From: Apodospora peruviana
Taxonomy: Eukaryota; Ascomycota; Sordariomycetes; Sordariales; Lasiosphaeriaceae
NCBI GenBank assembly: GCA_033439685.1
Contig: JAUEDM010000003.1
Span: forward strand, 3,998,001 to 4,062,000
Direction of reading: 5' to 3'
DNA: 64,000 nucleotides
The stretch's first letter is position 1. Each line of letters opens with the position of its first letter. Below are positions 13,854 through 25,781 of this stretch, in pieces. The notes under the pieces were generated by a model, which saw nothing but the letters and a program-made list of their open reading frames with translations, was not told the DNA's origin and ran no database searches. The position numbers and the translations under genes were made by a program.

Positions 13854-16644
13854 GTTAGTTCGGGTTAAGAGAAGAGGCATCATCACATGTCTGATGTCTA
13901 GCATCATTTACTGGACGGCGTGCCGGGTGGGTGGATGTTTCCGGCCGTCTGTTGTCGGCGCTGAAGGGTTTCAACATTTGGAAGTTCGCACCCGTGTCAT
14001 TTTTATGTTTTATCTACGACAATAATATGGTCCGGTGGAGTTATGCGTTTTAACGTTGCCAAAGTCGCGGTGCTGTGGGTTTATTTAAGGTTATCTGCTT
14101 CGGCTTTTCTTGGGTTTCTTGTGTCTTTAGATATATCTTTTCCTCTAGTAATGCAAGAGAGTCAATTATTACTTTTGCTGTTGCTGTGTATGTTTGTGAA
14201 TGATGGTCGATCCTTGTGTTCAAATTGTGGCTATCATCTTGCTGTCTCCCCACGATTTGCCCGTCGAGCATCTCACCACCAGATCTTGAACATCTCTTTC
14301 AAGGGACTTTGGATATCCGGCTCCTTCTTTCTGTTTTGTTTGTACCGAATCGAGACGAGAAATAAAATAGAACGAAGCCGGTGTCTCGATTTGGTGAATA
14401 TATCCGAAAATCATTCGGACCCTACCCAGTATTTCTGTTGTAAAAGACGCGGAAAGGTCAGTTGATCGTGCGGTGAGCCGTCTTCTTGCCTGCCGCGGCA
14501 GTTTGCGGTGCGATATGAGGTACACGAATTTGTTTGTAAGTTTACGTAACTGCTTGTCTGTTGGTTTGACTCTTTTTTTCCCATTTAATATAGCCCTGCT
14601 TTCTTTGTTATTAAGTGTTTGGTTTGCTGGGAGTCGTCGCGTTTCAAGGCAACCAACCAACCAGAGTATCGCCCTAACAAATATCTACCCACGATGTACA
14701 TCCGTGCTCTGTACTGTTATCATCGTTGTCTCAGCCGTCTAACAGTTCTTTTTTCCTTTCCTTCTCTTTTTTTTTTTTTTTTGTTCTTTTATTGTCAGGT
14801 CCACGTGTTTTTGGGTGTACGGTGTAACGATGGCGGCAATGGAATCGATCCAGGCACGCTGCGGCTGTTGGAAATGTTCAACTTCCCACCGTCAACGACG
14901 ATGGTTTGCCTGCCGGCTCGGCGAATTTATTTGTGTGTGCAAAGGAACCAAGTTCTTGTCAAGTCACGGATGTAATGAAATTTCGTAGTATTCCTTCTCC
15001 GGGGCTTAAAAGGCAGTGCGGTGTTTCCAGGCCACATCTACCTGGTACCTAGTTTTGAAGAACCTTTTCCAAACTCCGGACGATGGAGTGATACATGTTG
15101 ATCGGGACTTTGAGCGCCACTGCGTTGGATCGGAAATCTGTGCTACGTGGTCTCGTTGCTTGTGGGTCTTGGCATTCTCTTAAACCGTCGTGGTGGGTTC
15201 TGTGGCGTCCACTACAAGTCTACAACCGGTGATGTACACTGTACGCCATGTGGCATGGCTTGCGGCGAGTCCTTCCACTGGCCCTTCGTAGAAGTGATGA
15301 TCGGTGCCCGCAGTAGTAGCCTTGGTGATCGGGAGCAGTTTCCAGAACAGAGTGGAGGTTTATGTTATCTGGTGCGTGTAAGATATCAGCCGCATCGTTT
15401 TCTACGGCCACCACTCGGACTGCCTCCTTCTTTGACCGGCAAGTCGTTAATATACCTAAGGCTAGGTAAGGTAGTTTTGGGGACGATCGTTGATGTATCC
15501 CGTTGCTTTTTTTCTCCTGAAGGAGAAACGTCCAGATCGACGTCGACGCAGTGGAACCCCACGATTGTTTCTTCATTGCTTCTTGTGTCTTTTTTTCTCC
15601 TTCGAATTTTCCCAGTTTGCATTGACATCCTATCATGTGGCTCAAGATCTATTTTCGCCATTACACCGCAGGGCTTTTCTCCACAGGCTTGGTGGTCAAG
15701 CCACATGTGGATGGGGACCCCCTGTGGTTTTTTCAACCCCTTCTTCCGCTCATTTGCCCCCGGGGTAAGTTCAACTGGATAGCTCATTCCCATGTTAACG
15801 CCACAAAGTGATTACTCACACCTGGTATGAGGCTAAAAGGTCACCGGTGGCTTTCACCCATGGTCGTTGGTGTTGAGCAGTATCGGTATGCTGCCAGGGT
15901 CAGTTGCCGATTCACATCGACCGGTATTCAGCCACGTAGCCTCTGCGCATCAAGGCTTCGCTTATCGTATTGACAAAAACTGCTAGTCTGCCATTGTCCT
16001 GACCTCCTGGCGCCCCTAGCTTTGATGGATGGGGACACCGAGGAAATGGCCGGGGATGGTAATCCTCCGGGGCGTATAATCCCATTGTTGCTTCCTTTGA
16101 GATCTTACTATCCCAGTTACTGTCACGAAGATACCCGGTGAAAGGCCGCGAGACACCTTGCAGAATAACTTTCGATTGCGAAGAAAGTGGCATGAGTCGA
16201 CAGGTGCATCGCAAGGATGAGTCTGATCTGTTGCGTCACCCAGGGCTTTGAGGTCTTTGTTCTGTCAAGTCACAGCCCGGATATACTTGTTGGTTGGCCC
16301 TTTTTGACGCACCATCGCATCACAAACTCGCTATCGAGTAATGAGAGAAGGCTCCGAAGTCTTCCCGGTTGGCGTCTATAAAATCCTGGACTCTGGGCGA
16401 GACAACCCATCTTTTTCCAAGCAGCTTCTACCTTCTCACAGAGCAAGCAGGTTTCTCACTGCAGTCAATGTTTCTCATCGACCAATGTACTCAACATTGA
16501 TAACATCGAGCATCCGTTTCTGCCAGTACTACATGTACCCACACCAGTCGCTTCTGCACAGCAATCAGCCAGTTTACCTTGCCGAGACTGGCCGAGCAAC
16601 ACCGAACCCAAACAGACCCCAAGAGACCTTGGCGACGGTTCGAG
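13854..16644. other. Gene-free stretch after acc1
   Basis: T-rich 3' UTR-like sequence to about 14.8 kb, including a T16 run at 14767-14782, then unique sequence with no recognisable gene. The open frames on both strands at about 15.1-15.8 kb are low-complexity and mutually overlapping, with no conserved motif. The last 300 bases probably hold the promoter and leader of the velvet-like gene. Confidence 0.5.
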
Positions 16645-17237
16645 ATGTCACGGTCTCAGTCGGAGCCAGCACCACTGGTAGCGGTATTTGTTCAACCACC
16701 GACCAGGATTGAGGTCGACGTGGAAATCTCACCCCCGGTCGTGGCTTGGATATCTGTCCAGGCGGCATATACTGCCGCTGGGGAGTTTGTAGAGCCCGGA
16801 AATGTGGTTGCCAGTATCTTCTTGCACGATCTATCTGGTCAGCTGCTCTCAACTCAACAATACCTCGGGGGGTTCACTTCGGCTTCGGGCAATTATGGAC
16901 TGTCTACGTCCAGAGGTGGAAGCAGCAGCGGCGGCGCCAGCTCGGGCGCCAGATGGATGTATTTTGCCTTCAACCATCTTTGGGTCCTCACGCCAGGCCA
17001 TTTTTACTTCAATGTCCAAGTACGCACGGTCTCCAATCTTGGGATGTGTGACATTGGAGAGGTCAATACAAGGAGGTTCGAGGCCACCACTGAGGAAGTG
17101 GGTCCGGGACAGGTTTGTAAGTCAATACTTTCATAGATTTTCACTTTTGGTGCAGAATTGTATGCTAACTTGGACACTTCTTTCCTTTCTCATTTCTAGC
17201 TGACGAACAGCGTCGTATTTTGAGACGCATAACTTGA
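16645..17237 (+). CDS. Small velvet-domain-like protein
   Basis: Two exons, 16645-17116 and 17200-17237, with an 83-nt intron (GTAAGT, TGCTAAC branch, CTAG) joined as GPGQV-S-DEQRRILRRIT, giving 169 aa. The order resembles the velvet fold: an N-terminal VQPPTRIEVDVEISPPVVAW strand pair, a central VASIFLHDLSGQ, MYFAFNHLWVLTPGHFYFNV followed by a GEVNTRRFEATTEEVGPGQ ending, and a terminal DEQRRIL helix as in VosA/VelB C-termini. Velvet proteins are fungal transcription regulators with an NF-kappaB-like DNA-binding fold, linking development and secondary metabolism. This one is short, nearly only the domain, and carries a Gly/Ser-rich insert (about residues 90-108) in place of the usual loop. 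The start is the ATG at 16645; an in-frame ATG at 16579 is possible but adds a basic, poorly structured stretch. Family call from pattern only. Confidence 0.55.
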
Positions 17238-19634
17238 TTCCATGGACGGAGCAGTCATCCAAGCGACTGTCCATACGTCTTTGATGAGGTGTTGCCTCCG
17301 TCGCCGTGGGCAGTTGGAGGGTCGGTATGATTGTCACGCACTAATTAGCTTCCCTATGCTGGAAGTTGGGAGAAGGAACACATGAATTTCTCGGGGTATT
17401 GACCTTCTCTGTGTTTTTTTCCTTAGGGTCCTTTTCTCTTGCTTCCATGTTCCTTGTTTCTCCTTCATTCCGCCAACTCTAGTGCTTAGACTGTACCGGA
17501 GTTGGTTGTATATGCCTTGTTTCTTCCTTGTTTTCTTCTTCTTTTTGGACAGGCGGGGCTGGTCTCCACGGATTTTAATTCGATTCACTTCTTTTCTTTT
17601 GCGCTTTTCGTTGGGAAAAGGGAGGCACCTAGCTTGGCGGACATGTGGACTACCGAGAAATATGTACCTAGCAGCCTTACTATCCGCCACACTGACACAT
17701 CAGTCACTCCGCTGAATTCGTGCTCTGATGCTGGCCCAAGATCATTCAGCCTCACCGAGTTGCTTCTAGCGCAGATGTGTTGCCCCAGGCCGCCATCATG
17801 ATCTGTCAGCCTTGCGAACTGCAGCCCTATCCGCGTTCACGCCGATCAACAGTCGATCGTTCACAAACTGGTAGCGGAACGTCGGTCTGCCGACAGTAGA
17901 CAACTTGAACATTGATCTGCGAACCCTGCAGATGCAACATCGAATTACACACACTGTCAATAATTTCTTTACTCCGTAGTATTGGCTGGCCCGTTCATGT
18001 AGTTGATTTCCGGGACTAGCCAGCAGCAGAGAGGTGTAACACAAATGCTAGGTGCAGCCCACAGCTCATTGCATCGTGTATCCTCTCAAGACAGCCGTCA
18101 AATAATGGACCCCTGCCTAAGTGGAAAAGCCATGAAGTCGCTGACGCGAGTGGCTGGAAAGGATACGCGAACCTTCAAAGAGGAAACAGGGGACCGACAT
18201 GGTGCAATTCTCATCGGGTACACCAGCTGCGCTGATGATTTACACACACGTTCTTTCTTACCATTCAACCGACGTTTCCTTCCCTTATTTAAACACCGTT
18301 TCTACCGAGAGTAATCAACAGCTTGATGAATAAGTACAGGTTATATCAAAAAAAGTTATGATACTTGGAGCGTTTGAAAAATCAATGATAGCTTTCTAGA
18401 TAAATAGTCGAAACTTGTCGCAAGGTTCCGGCCACCATAACTTCTTCATGGTGTTGTAAATTCAAAAGCTAGAGATGTTAGCTACAAACGAGTACGCATA
18501 GGCTGTAGTGAGATTGCAAGAATCAAAACGACTTTCAGCTAAGCCCGAGGGCTGTGTCAGACAACTCTGCGCAGCCGAGGAAACCATCATGATTATAACC
18601 GGCCAAGAAAGGACGCAGACTGCTGATGACGGACTCATCTTCTCCGAGAGTGAGGCGTAACACCCAGCCATATTTATATTAAATAGCCTGGTGTTATGAT
18701 TTCTTTGACACCAAAAGCTTGTATCCTCTAACTTAGATTCTAATCCGATATCATAACCGAGCAAGCAGATGATTACCATTTTTCAACATCACCCAAAGCT
18801 CAACTGCATCACATCAAATCCACATTCACTTTATTGTTTTTCTTTCCAACTGATCCATCAAAAAGTATCAAACCAAAACCCGGACCGACCAAAAAAACAA
18901 GAAAAGACACAGGTTGGTACACACACAAACGTGATCTGTAGACATGATACGCACAATAAGACTATGAGCGAAGAGTAACGTATGAAAAAAATAGTTTGAA
19001 AAATTAGAGAGATAAGAACACATGGAAGAAAAAGAAAAGAAAAAAAAAGGATATCCAGCTATACCCCTAAGCAGCCACGCTATTATTGCCGTCCGTTGCC
19101 ATTCATCATCCACAACACCATCCCAGATTTTCCCTCTCGCGGAACCGCTGTTTTCTTAGCTCCCCCCCCCCCCCGCTTTTGTAGGATGCCCGTATATTCC
19201 AAGTCAAGCCAGATGTCTCCACCTTGAAACATGGTATAAGTAGTCTCAACGATCCAGTCCGATGATACCGGTCCAACCATCCAGTCAAACCTAAGCTACC
19301 ATTTAACCTACCTTCTTTCCCCTGAACGACAAGTCCCTGATCGTCACACAAGACAAGGGACGAAACCTCTTGTCGCCAAGATATCCCTACCGACTAATCC
19401 GGAGACCAGACTAGATATTTGTTGCCAATGCCAATGGGAATGGTAAAGACACATTGAGGCATCGCGCCCGCCCGTTTTGTTGCGTTTTTCTTCCTTCCTT
19501 TTCCCGTCCTCTGCTTCTTCCGGGCGTGTCGACAGCGAGAAGGCTGTCCCAGACAAGAAACTGTATAACGGTGTTGATGTTCATAATGATGATAAGAATG
19601 GCTCCCAAATAATTCAGGTTCGCGACTTCGTCTC
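17238..19634. other. Gene-free stretch
   Basis: No supportable gene. Contents include T/C-rich tracts at about 17.4-17.6 kb, an A/T-rich part at about 18.3-19.1 kb and a C14 run at 19162-19175. The rightmost few hundred bases probably include the 3' UTR of the minus-strand BTB gene. Confidence 0.5.
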
Positions 19635-20563
19635 CTAAGCGTTGGTAGCACTGCTGTGTCGGGGCCTCTTACGGGCGCTGCTCGGGCCCGGGTGCATCTT
19701 TTCGTTGCGCTCGCGCTTGAGCTTTTCGTCCAGGACGCGAGTAAGCACGTCGTAACCAAATTGCGGAAACTCCAAACACAAGCTGCGGAACTCGTCCTCG
19801 GCCTCCGAACGCAACGTGTGGCTGCGCGTAGCCCAGAAATTGGCTACGGGCACACGGATCGACGTGTCGTCCTTCCCAGTAAACTCGTACACGTATCTTG
19901 CGTACGCGATCTCGCCCTTGGCCGTCGAGTTGACGCAGTGGATTTTGCTCGACGCCAAATTCTTGAGGTCCACAAGCCCTAACTTGTCCGCCAGCGTATA
20001 GACTTTGGCGTGCTTGAGCAGCTGGTCGCCCGTCATGTCGACGTCGGGCACCGACGGGTCCTTCTCGAGCGTTCGTTGTCCCGGAATCTTCTTGGGGAAG
20101 TAGTCGCCGGTGTACAGGAACTCAAGAAAACAGCCGACTGCATCCAAGTCTTCGGTCGGAAGCTCGATCTGGCGGGGCTGTCTTTGACCAAAAATCAGCT
20201 TTATCCCAAATGGAATTGGAAAGAGACAAAACGTACGCTGCCATCATCCGCAAACTCGGCGTAAGCTTCGGCAAAGAAGGGGCTATGCACAAGCAAACCC
20301 TGATGGGCCGTCAGGATGGTCTCGGTGTCGCCGGACCCGATCAGCAGCGTCACGACGGGGCTCGTCAGATACTGAAGGAAAGTAGTGCGCGGAGCGGCCG
20401 GGTCCTCGGGGCCGTCTTCGGCAAACGGAAGCTCGGAACCGTTGGCGTGCTGCGCGGCCGCCTCGTCGACGTCGCCGGCACCTTCAGCCATCTCGAGGTC
20501 TCCTCCGCCCTGGGTGGCGGGCACCTCCTCAATTATATCCGAGTCGTTGATGCTGTCGGCCAT
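19635..20563 (-). CDS. BTB/POZ domain protein
   Basis: Two exons on the minus strand, 20563-20237 and 20177-19635. The 59-nt intron (GTACGT...CAG, phase 0) joins AEFADDGS to PRQIELPTEDLD, giving 289 aa. An acidic N-terminus of about 60 residues is followed by a BTB/POZ fold at about residues 67-150: SPVVTLLIGSGDTETILTAHQ, LLVHSPFFAEA, then the GCFLEFLYTGDY hairpin typical of fungal BTB proteins. A helical region follows (LLKHAKVYTLADKLGLVDLKNLA), as in many fungal BTB-only proteins. The C-terminus is basic (SSARKRPRHSS), possibly a nuclear signal. Such proteins usually dimerise and may serve as Cul3 adaptors, but no partner domain is present, so its role is unknown. The start is the first true ATG; the frame opens slightly upstream only through TTG. 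Confidence 0.85.
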
Positions 20564-21465
20564 TTTGACCAATGATGTGCTGTTGCGACGAGATGTGCGG
20601 AATCGGGATCAGAACAGGCAGGCAGGCTTCATGCTTGCAGCAAAAGCAGAAAGGTGAGATGGAAGAAGCGACAGGAGCTTCAAGCTTTTTGGGTGCGAAA
20701 GTAAGAAGAAAAGCAAAATGCGCCGACGAGGAGAAAGTTACGGGAAGGTTTGGCAGCTGCGGTGGGCAATGCAAGCGGGATTGGACAATTGAGATGTCTA
20801 TTGTCTCTTGTCGCAAAGTGGTCAACAGCTGGGGGCCGGTTGACCAGGGTGAGCTGGAACCTGGTTGCGTTAGGGTGGTGCCTTGTGACTTGCCGCCCCT
20901 GGCAGCTCGAGCCTCGAGCGAACTTGTCCTCCGTGCGGGAGCACAGCAGCTGGTACGAGAGCTAACAGAATCTCACCAGCTTGGCAAGTGCACCTGTTAA
21001 ACCAGATATGTACTGAGTTCTGCCTCACCCTTCACACGGATTCACGATAGCAAGCGCAATGAAGTGTTCTGATGTCCTGACTTTCGAATTCATTGAATCT
21101 CCTGGCCAATAGCAGCAGGATACGCCAAGGTAGCTACCTATCTAAATACGATAAATGGGATATGATACATTCGACCCTTTAGCGATGAAGAAAAAAGCAC
21201 CGGCGAACACAAACCGTCCTTGCTCTGTAAACTATGTTGACACCCCTCCGACTCCAAATGCTTGCATAGAACAAAGCAAACGTCCTGGCACTGCTGATAT
21301 AAAACTGAATCCCTAACTCCCCAACCGTGTAATGTACAGGGTAGGCTTGGCTTAGCAAAAATGAAGTGATAAATGATAAAAAAGAGCACCGAATGCATGA
21401 AACCACAGCCAAACCCTTGCGTTGATTTGCTCTCTCGCCATGTACAACCGTCCCCAATAGTACGT
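20564..21465. other. Intergenic between BTB gene and set9 3' end
   Basis: Holds the promoter side of the minus-strand BTB gene (20.57-20.8 kb) and the 3' flank of set9. No gene or structured RNA is recognised. Confidence 0.5.
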
Positions 21466-23580
21466 TCAATCCCGCTCAACTTTGGCGCTCACTCGACGAA
21501 CGCGTCCACTACGCCGCAATCCGCTCGCAGTGCTATCGTCGGCATGTTCTCCGATTCGGGCTCTCGATCGGCCGCGGGCTTCCGAATCTTCGCTCTCCTC
21601 CGTTGACTGTCTCTTGTTGCCCAAAAGCCGTTCCTTCCAGTGCTTTTTGCCTCGAATCTTCGCCTCATCCTCCGGCCCGAGGAACCTATTAATCTCTCGG
21701 TGATCGAGAATGCGCTCTTCCTTATCCCCTGGGCCGGCAGGTTGAGTCTTGGGCCAAACATAACCATATAGTTTCGAGTGACGCTCACACCGGGGGCAAT
21801 TGGTGCGGGTTACATAGGCATTAGCTTGGACGAACGCCGTATTGCAGTTTGTGCAGTGGATCCAGGCCATCTCGGGTTCCGAAAGGAGGAGTGGCGTCAG
21901 TGTGTAGTCCCCAGGAACCCGCTTACGCCGACCAGGCTCTGCAGATGGTTCTCGCTCTGCCACATCTGCCGAGTTTTCAGACGTCGTGTCCGTATCACTC
22001 CGAGCAACAAGCTGATCTGTTGGTTTCTTGTCGGCGATGATCGCGTCAGCCGGAACAAGCACGACAGGCGACTCCTTGTTCAATTCCGCATTCTCAGCCA
22101 GTTCTTCTGATGTACCTGTTGCAGGCTCAGTTAGACCATTAGATGCTGGTGCGTCCTCGATGGTGGGGAGAATGGTCTGCTGGTTTTCAGTGGAATGGGC
22201 AGGGGCAGGTCCAGTGATCCCGTCCTCTCGCTTGAGAAATTCGACAACGCGCTTAATCGGTGTCGGGTCCGGGGTTGGGAGCAGCTCTGGGCTTTCCATG
22301 CCGGGGGATGTAGCGTCGGTAGCATCTCCAGCCCCAGACTGAGACGACAGAGGACTGCGGCTGAGTTCCGTCTCGGCACTTGCTCTTAGACTAGCGGACC
22401 CCAAAGAGATGGGAATGACATCGTACTGCGTAGTCTTCTGTCGCTTAAGGGGGGTGACCGGGGGCGTCCCAATAGCTCCTAAATCCCTCTTTCGCTTTCC
22501 AAGAGGGGAAATGTTGCAAGACTCGGCTTGCTCAGGGGCGGCGGAATCGGTTGTGGATGCCCTGTCACATAGCAATTGCTTGCTTCTGTGCTGTCGACGA
22601 ATGCGCGGCCGGATGTCCGGAGTAACCGAGGGAGTACGCGACCCAAGGCCAGTAGCGCTCTCACCTCGTCTCCGTCGACGCAGCGAGTATCCACGGGCGG
22701 CCGCGACCAAGTCTCCCTCAATGCTCTTCTCGAGGGATGCGCCGCTGTCATCCTGCTTCCAGCCGTTGACGAGGTTATCTTCGCATGTCTGGCACAGACA
22801 CTCGCAATTGTCGTCGCCGAAATAGTGGTTGCTGTACGTCACGGTGATCTCCTCCCCCACCTCGATATCACGGCATGCGATAATCTCAATCCCTGCTTGC
22901 TCTCTAGTAACGAGTCTAGCATTCGCGTTGCAGTCGTGATTTGCGAATCGGGCGGGTCCCATGAATAGGCTTGTGGACTTGCTCCGGCTGCTGAAGACGA
23001 GACTGAAATCCTTCTTCCGTAGCGCCATTTCGTCCTCCTCTTCTGGAGTGACCACCACCTGAATTCCGGCGAGATATTTGACTACTTCATTGCGCCTGAT
23101 GAAGCGACGAGCTGTGATGCTCGCCTCGCGTGTGACAATCGTGTATCGGTTCGTAGTGTTGACCTCGAAGGGGCAGTCAGGTAGATAGATGGACATGTAT
23201 CGTCGCAGATGCGCCTTGAAGTCATCCTTCTCCTTGGGCGTCTTTAGGGAGTTGATATACCGTTTCAGGCCATTGGTCGCGAGCAGCTTCTCCTCCGCCG
23301 TGTTGATGTTCGAGTCAAGAATAAGATGCGTCTGCACGATTTTGCCCATCTCTTCCTCCGTTAATGCGCGGGAAGGATGGTATGACGTCCGGTTCTTTGG
23401 GATTGTGGTCCAATAGTATACCTGTCAATCTGGTCAGCTTCACCGGGACTTCGCGGTCGAGCTCCATGGGAGCAAACTCACATGGTCGACCAGCGCATCT
23501 GTCAGGATGTCGTCGTAAGAAGCGAGTTGCGCAAAAGTCAACTGCTGCTTTTTGGCAGCTTGCGCAGATGGACGAGGCAT
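21466..23580 (-). CDS. set9: Histone H4K20 methyltransferase Set9 (KMT5)
   Basis: SET-domain lysine methyltransferase of the Set9/Suv4-20 family, which methylates histone H4 Lys20 in chromatin. Exons are 23580-23482 and 23421-21466; the 60-nt intron (GTGAGT...ACAG, phase 0) joins ALVDH to VYYWTTIPKN, giving 684 aa. The N-terminal helical module (LTFAQLASYDDILTDALVDH) is characteristic of fungal Set9. The SET domain spans about residues 125-235, with the FANHDCNANARLV pseudoknot motif at about 192-204, TYSNHYF near 229, and a post-SET Cys cluster (CECLCQTC) at about 239-246 for zinc binding. A long disordered middle is followed by a C-terminal CxxC...CxxC motif (HCTNCNTAF...TNCPRCERH), as expected in the family, and a basic tail. 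The start is the ATG that opens the conserved N-terminal module. It is divergently arranged with the uL14m gene, about 1.2 kb apart. Confidence 0.95.
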
Positions 23581-24809
23581 GCTGGCGGACTTGAAATGCT
23601 CAATATTAAAGTGACAGAGAATGATCTTGTCGCTGTGGGTGGATAAGGAGAGGTGGTTCTTTGGGGTCCCGGGTGGGAGGACTGTGCAAATCGAGCACAA
23701 AGACGACGACCGGATAGGCGACAAGTCCCAATTAAGAAAGAATGAGGAGTGAGCAATGTTGCAGAAAAAAGGAATGGACGAAGGTCAGGCCGCCGGATGT
23801 ACGGTCTCCTTCATGCGACCTCGAAGGCCCAAGCTGATGTCCGCCGCCGCCTCTGCCGCTGCCGTTGCCGTTGGGGTCTGGTGCTGGAAGGGCTGATGCG
23901 ATATGCGGTCGGGTGGTGAAGTGAGGTGAGACGAATAAGGTAGCAACAGGACAGAACTTAGCCTCCAGCTGCAATCGAAAAAAAAAGGTGTCGAGCAATC
24001 AAATCGGTCGGCGGCAGGGCGGGAGATGGGCACAACGCAGGAGCGGATTCTTCCTGGAGGTGGACGCAAACCAATCGAATCCGCTGCTGGTTGTCCGGTC
24101 AGACACAGGCTGTCGTCATAACCTCCACTGCTGAGTGTCCGAATACCGACCCTTGCAGGGATAGTGTCCTGATCGTCCGGTTGTGTAAGTCGCAAAATTG
24201 GGAGGAAAAAGAAGAGTTGTAAAGAGCAAGGCCGGTTGAGACTTTGGAGAAGCAGGAAAAGAGCGAATAATGCGATGCTACCATCCCACGCTTTGGCAGA
24301 CTTGGAAAGAAAAGATTACGGCTCAAGCACGTCGAGCCAAGAGGGGAAGAACTGCATTTGCATTGTCTCCAACTCCTTTTTGCACATTCACTCCCGTTGT
24401 CATGGAAATTCGGGGGGCTAGGCGAGTTGGCCTTAACTTTCTGGCGGGGGGAAGCCGAGAGATGATGGACAAATCCTGGTCTTCAGGCGTTGCGCCAGTG
24501 TTCTGATTGGTTGGGGTCCTTGTCTAATCTTGGTCCGAGCTGAGGGGCACAGAGCAGCTGGTTTAAGAGCATGCATGAGATTCCCGATTGGAGAGCACGA
24601 GACCCGTGTAAGGGTGGAGAACACTCCCTGGTCTTTCTGATAGCTTTGCTTACCTAATCCCGGACCGCGCTTGGCCGGCAATTTTCAACATCAGCAAGAC
24701 GCGCATTGAAGCTTTTGGGGTACCTAGCGCCATTGACGACGGTCAACTTCAACATACATCTCTCAACACACAGAGACGCCGGGTACGTATCGGGGTTGAG
24801 TCCGGCACG
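23581..24809. other. Shared upstream region of set9 and uL14m
   Basis: 1.2-kb divergent promoter region. No conserved frame is seen; the several minus-strand frames lack domain character. Confidence 0.5.
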
Positions 24810-25343
24810 ATGATTCAATTAAAGGTATGGTACTATCTTCGAGACGATCTGCTGGTAGCAGCTAACAGGACGGGGTCGCTAGTCGATGCTCAACTGCATC
24901 GACAACTCCGGTGCAGCGATGGTGGAATGCGTCATGGTTGTTGGCCAGAAGAAACATGCCTCGATTGGTACGTGCAGCTATCCTTACTTGCCCATTGTTC
25001 TCTGTATAGTCTGTGTCGTCTCTCTAATGTTGTCTCCCTCCCACCAGGTGACCGGATAGTCGTCGTCGTCCAGAAGCAGAGAGGTGCCGCGGCCGAGGGC
25101 ATGTCGGCAGCCTCCACGGCAGTCAAGGTCAAGCGCGGCGATATCAGACACGCGGTAGTCGTACGGACGAGGCAGATGGTTTCGCGACGAGACGGAAGCG
25201 TCGTGCGGTTTGACGACAACGCCTGCGTTCTGATCAATAAGGCCGGTGACCCCGTCGGCACCAGAGTCAACGGCATTGTTGGCCAGGAACTGCGGAAGAA
25301 GAAGTGGAGCAAGATTCTCAGTATGGCGCCGATGCAGGCTTAG
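24810..25343 (+). CDS. MRPL38: Mitochondrial ribosomal protein uL14m
   Basis: Large-subunit mitoribosomal protein of the bacterial L14 (uL14) family, which binds 23S-type rRNA at the subunit interface. Three exons: 24810-24824 (only MIQLK), 24883-24967 and 25048-25343, with introns of 58 nt (GTATGG, GCTAAC, CTAG) and 80 nt (GTACGT...CCAG), giving 131 aa. The joined N-terminus MIQLKSMLNCIDNSGAAMVE matches the universal L14 start, then RGDIRHAVVVRTRQ, VRFDDNACVLIN and GTRVNGIVGQELR follow in family order. Length is close to bacterial L14 with no long presequence, as in yeast Mrpl38, so it is probably imported through internal signals. The very short first exon is easily missed but is required by the conserved N-terminus. 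Confidence 0.95.
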   Translation: MIQLKVWYYLRDDLLVAANRTGSLVDAQLHRQLRCSDGGMRHGCWPEETCLDWYVQLSLLAHCSLYSLCRLSNVVSLPPGDRIVVVVQKQRGAAAEGMSAASTAVKVKRGDIRHAVVVRTRQMVSRRDGSVVRFDDNACVLINKAGDPVGTRVNGIVGQELRKKKWSKILSMAPMQA

Positions 25344-25781
25344 AACTCTTCGAGTGCCCGGAGGATAAGATGAAGGTCCCGAAAGGTTCCAACGCCCGTT
25401 GGTTATATCGACCAAATATTCGCGGTTCCCCGGAGTCGGCACGCTCCTTGCATCTCTGGTCTACGATTCATGACGGAAATAGCTTAGGGGTTCTTCGGAT
25501 CAGAGTGTATTATAGCATGGCTTTGCCAATGCTGGGAAATCGCATCACGCCGGCGTTATACGGCGCCGTGTAGAATAATGTACAATGTCTGAAGAGATAG
25601 GCCGAAAGGCTACTTGTATTTACGTTGTTAAACTGAATAAAATCAAAATACTATCCTGCGCCAAATAGCATGCCCCTGTGAAATAACTGCCGTTTCTCCA
25701 AACGCCTCCAAAAGATTAACCCGGATTTTTGTGACCTCTAAAACAAACACACTCGGGGTATCGTCCGAAGCCAAGCGCTGG
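25344..25781. other. Convergent 3' flanks of uL14m and RPB9
   Basis: The two genes face each other with about 440 bases between stop codons. There is an AATAAA-like element around 25640 (GAATAAAAT). No other gene is seen. Confidence 0.45.

Noticed and set aside
15147..15793. Frames of 211 and 135 codons on opposite strands
   Set aside because: They overlap each other, have no conserved motif and contain low-complexity runs.
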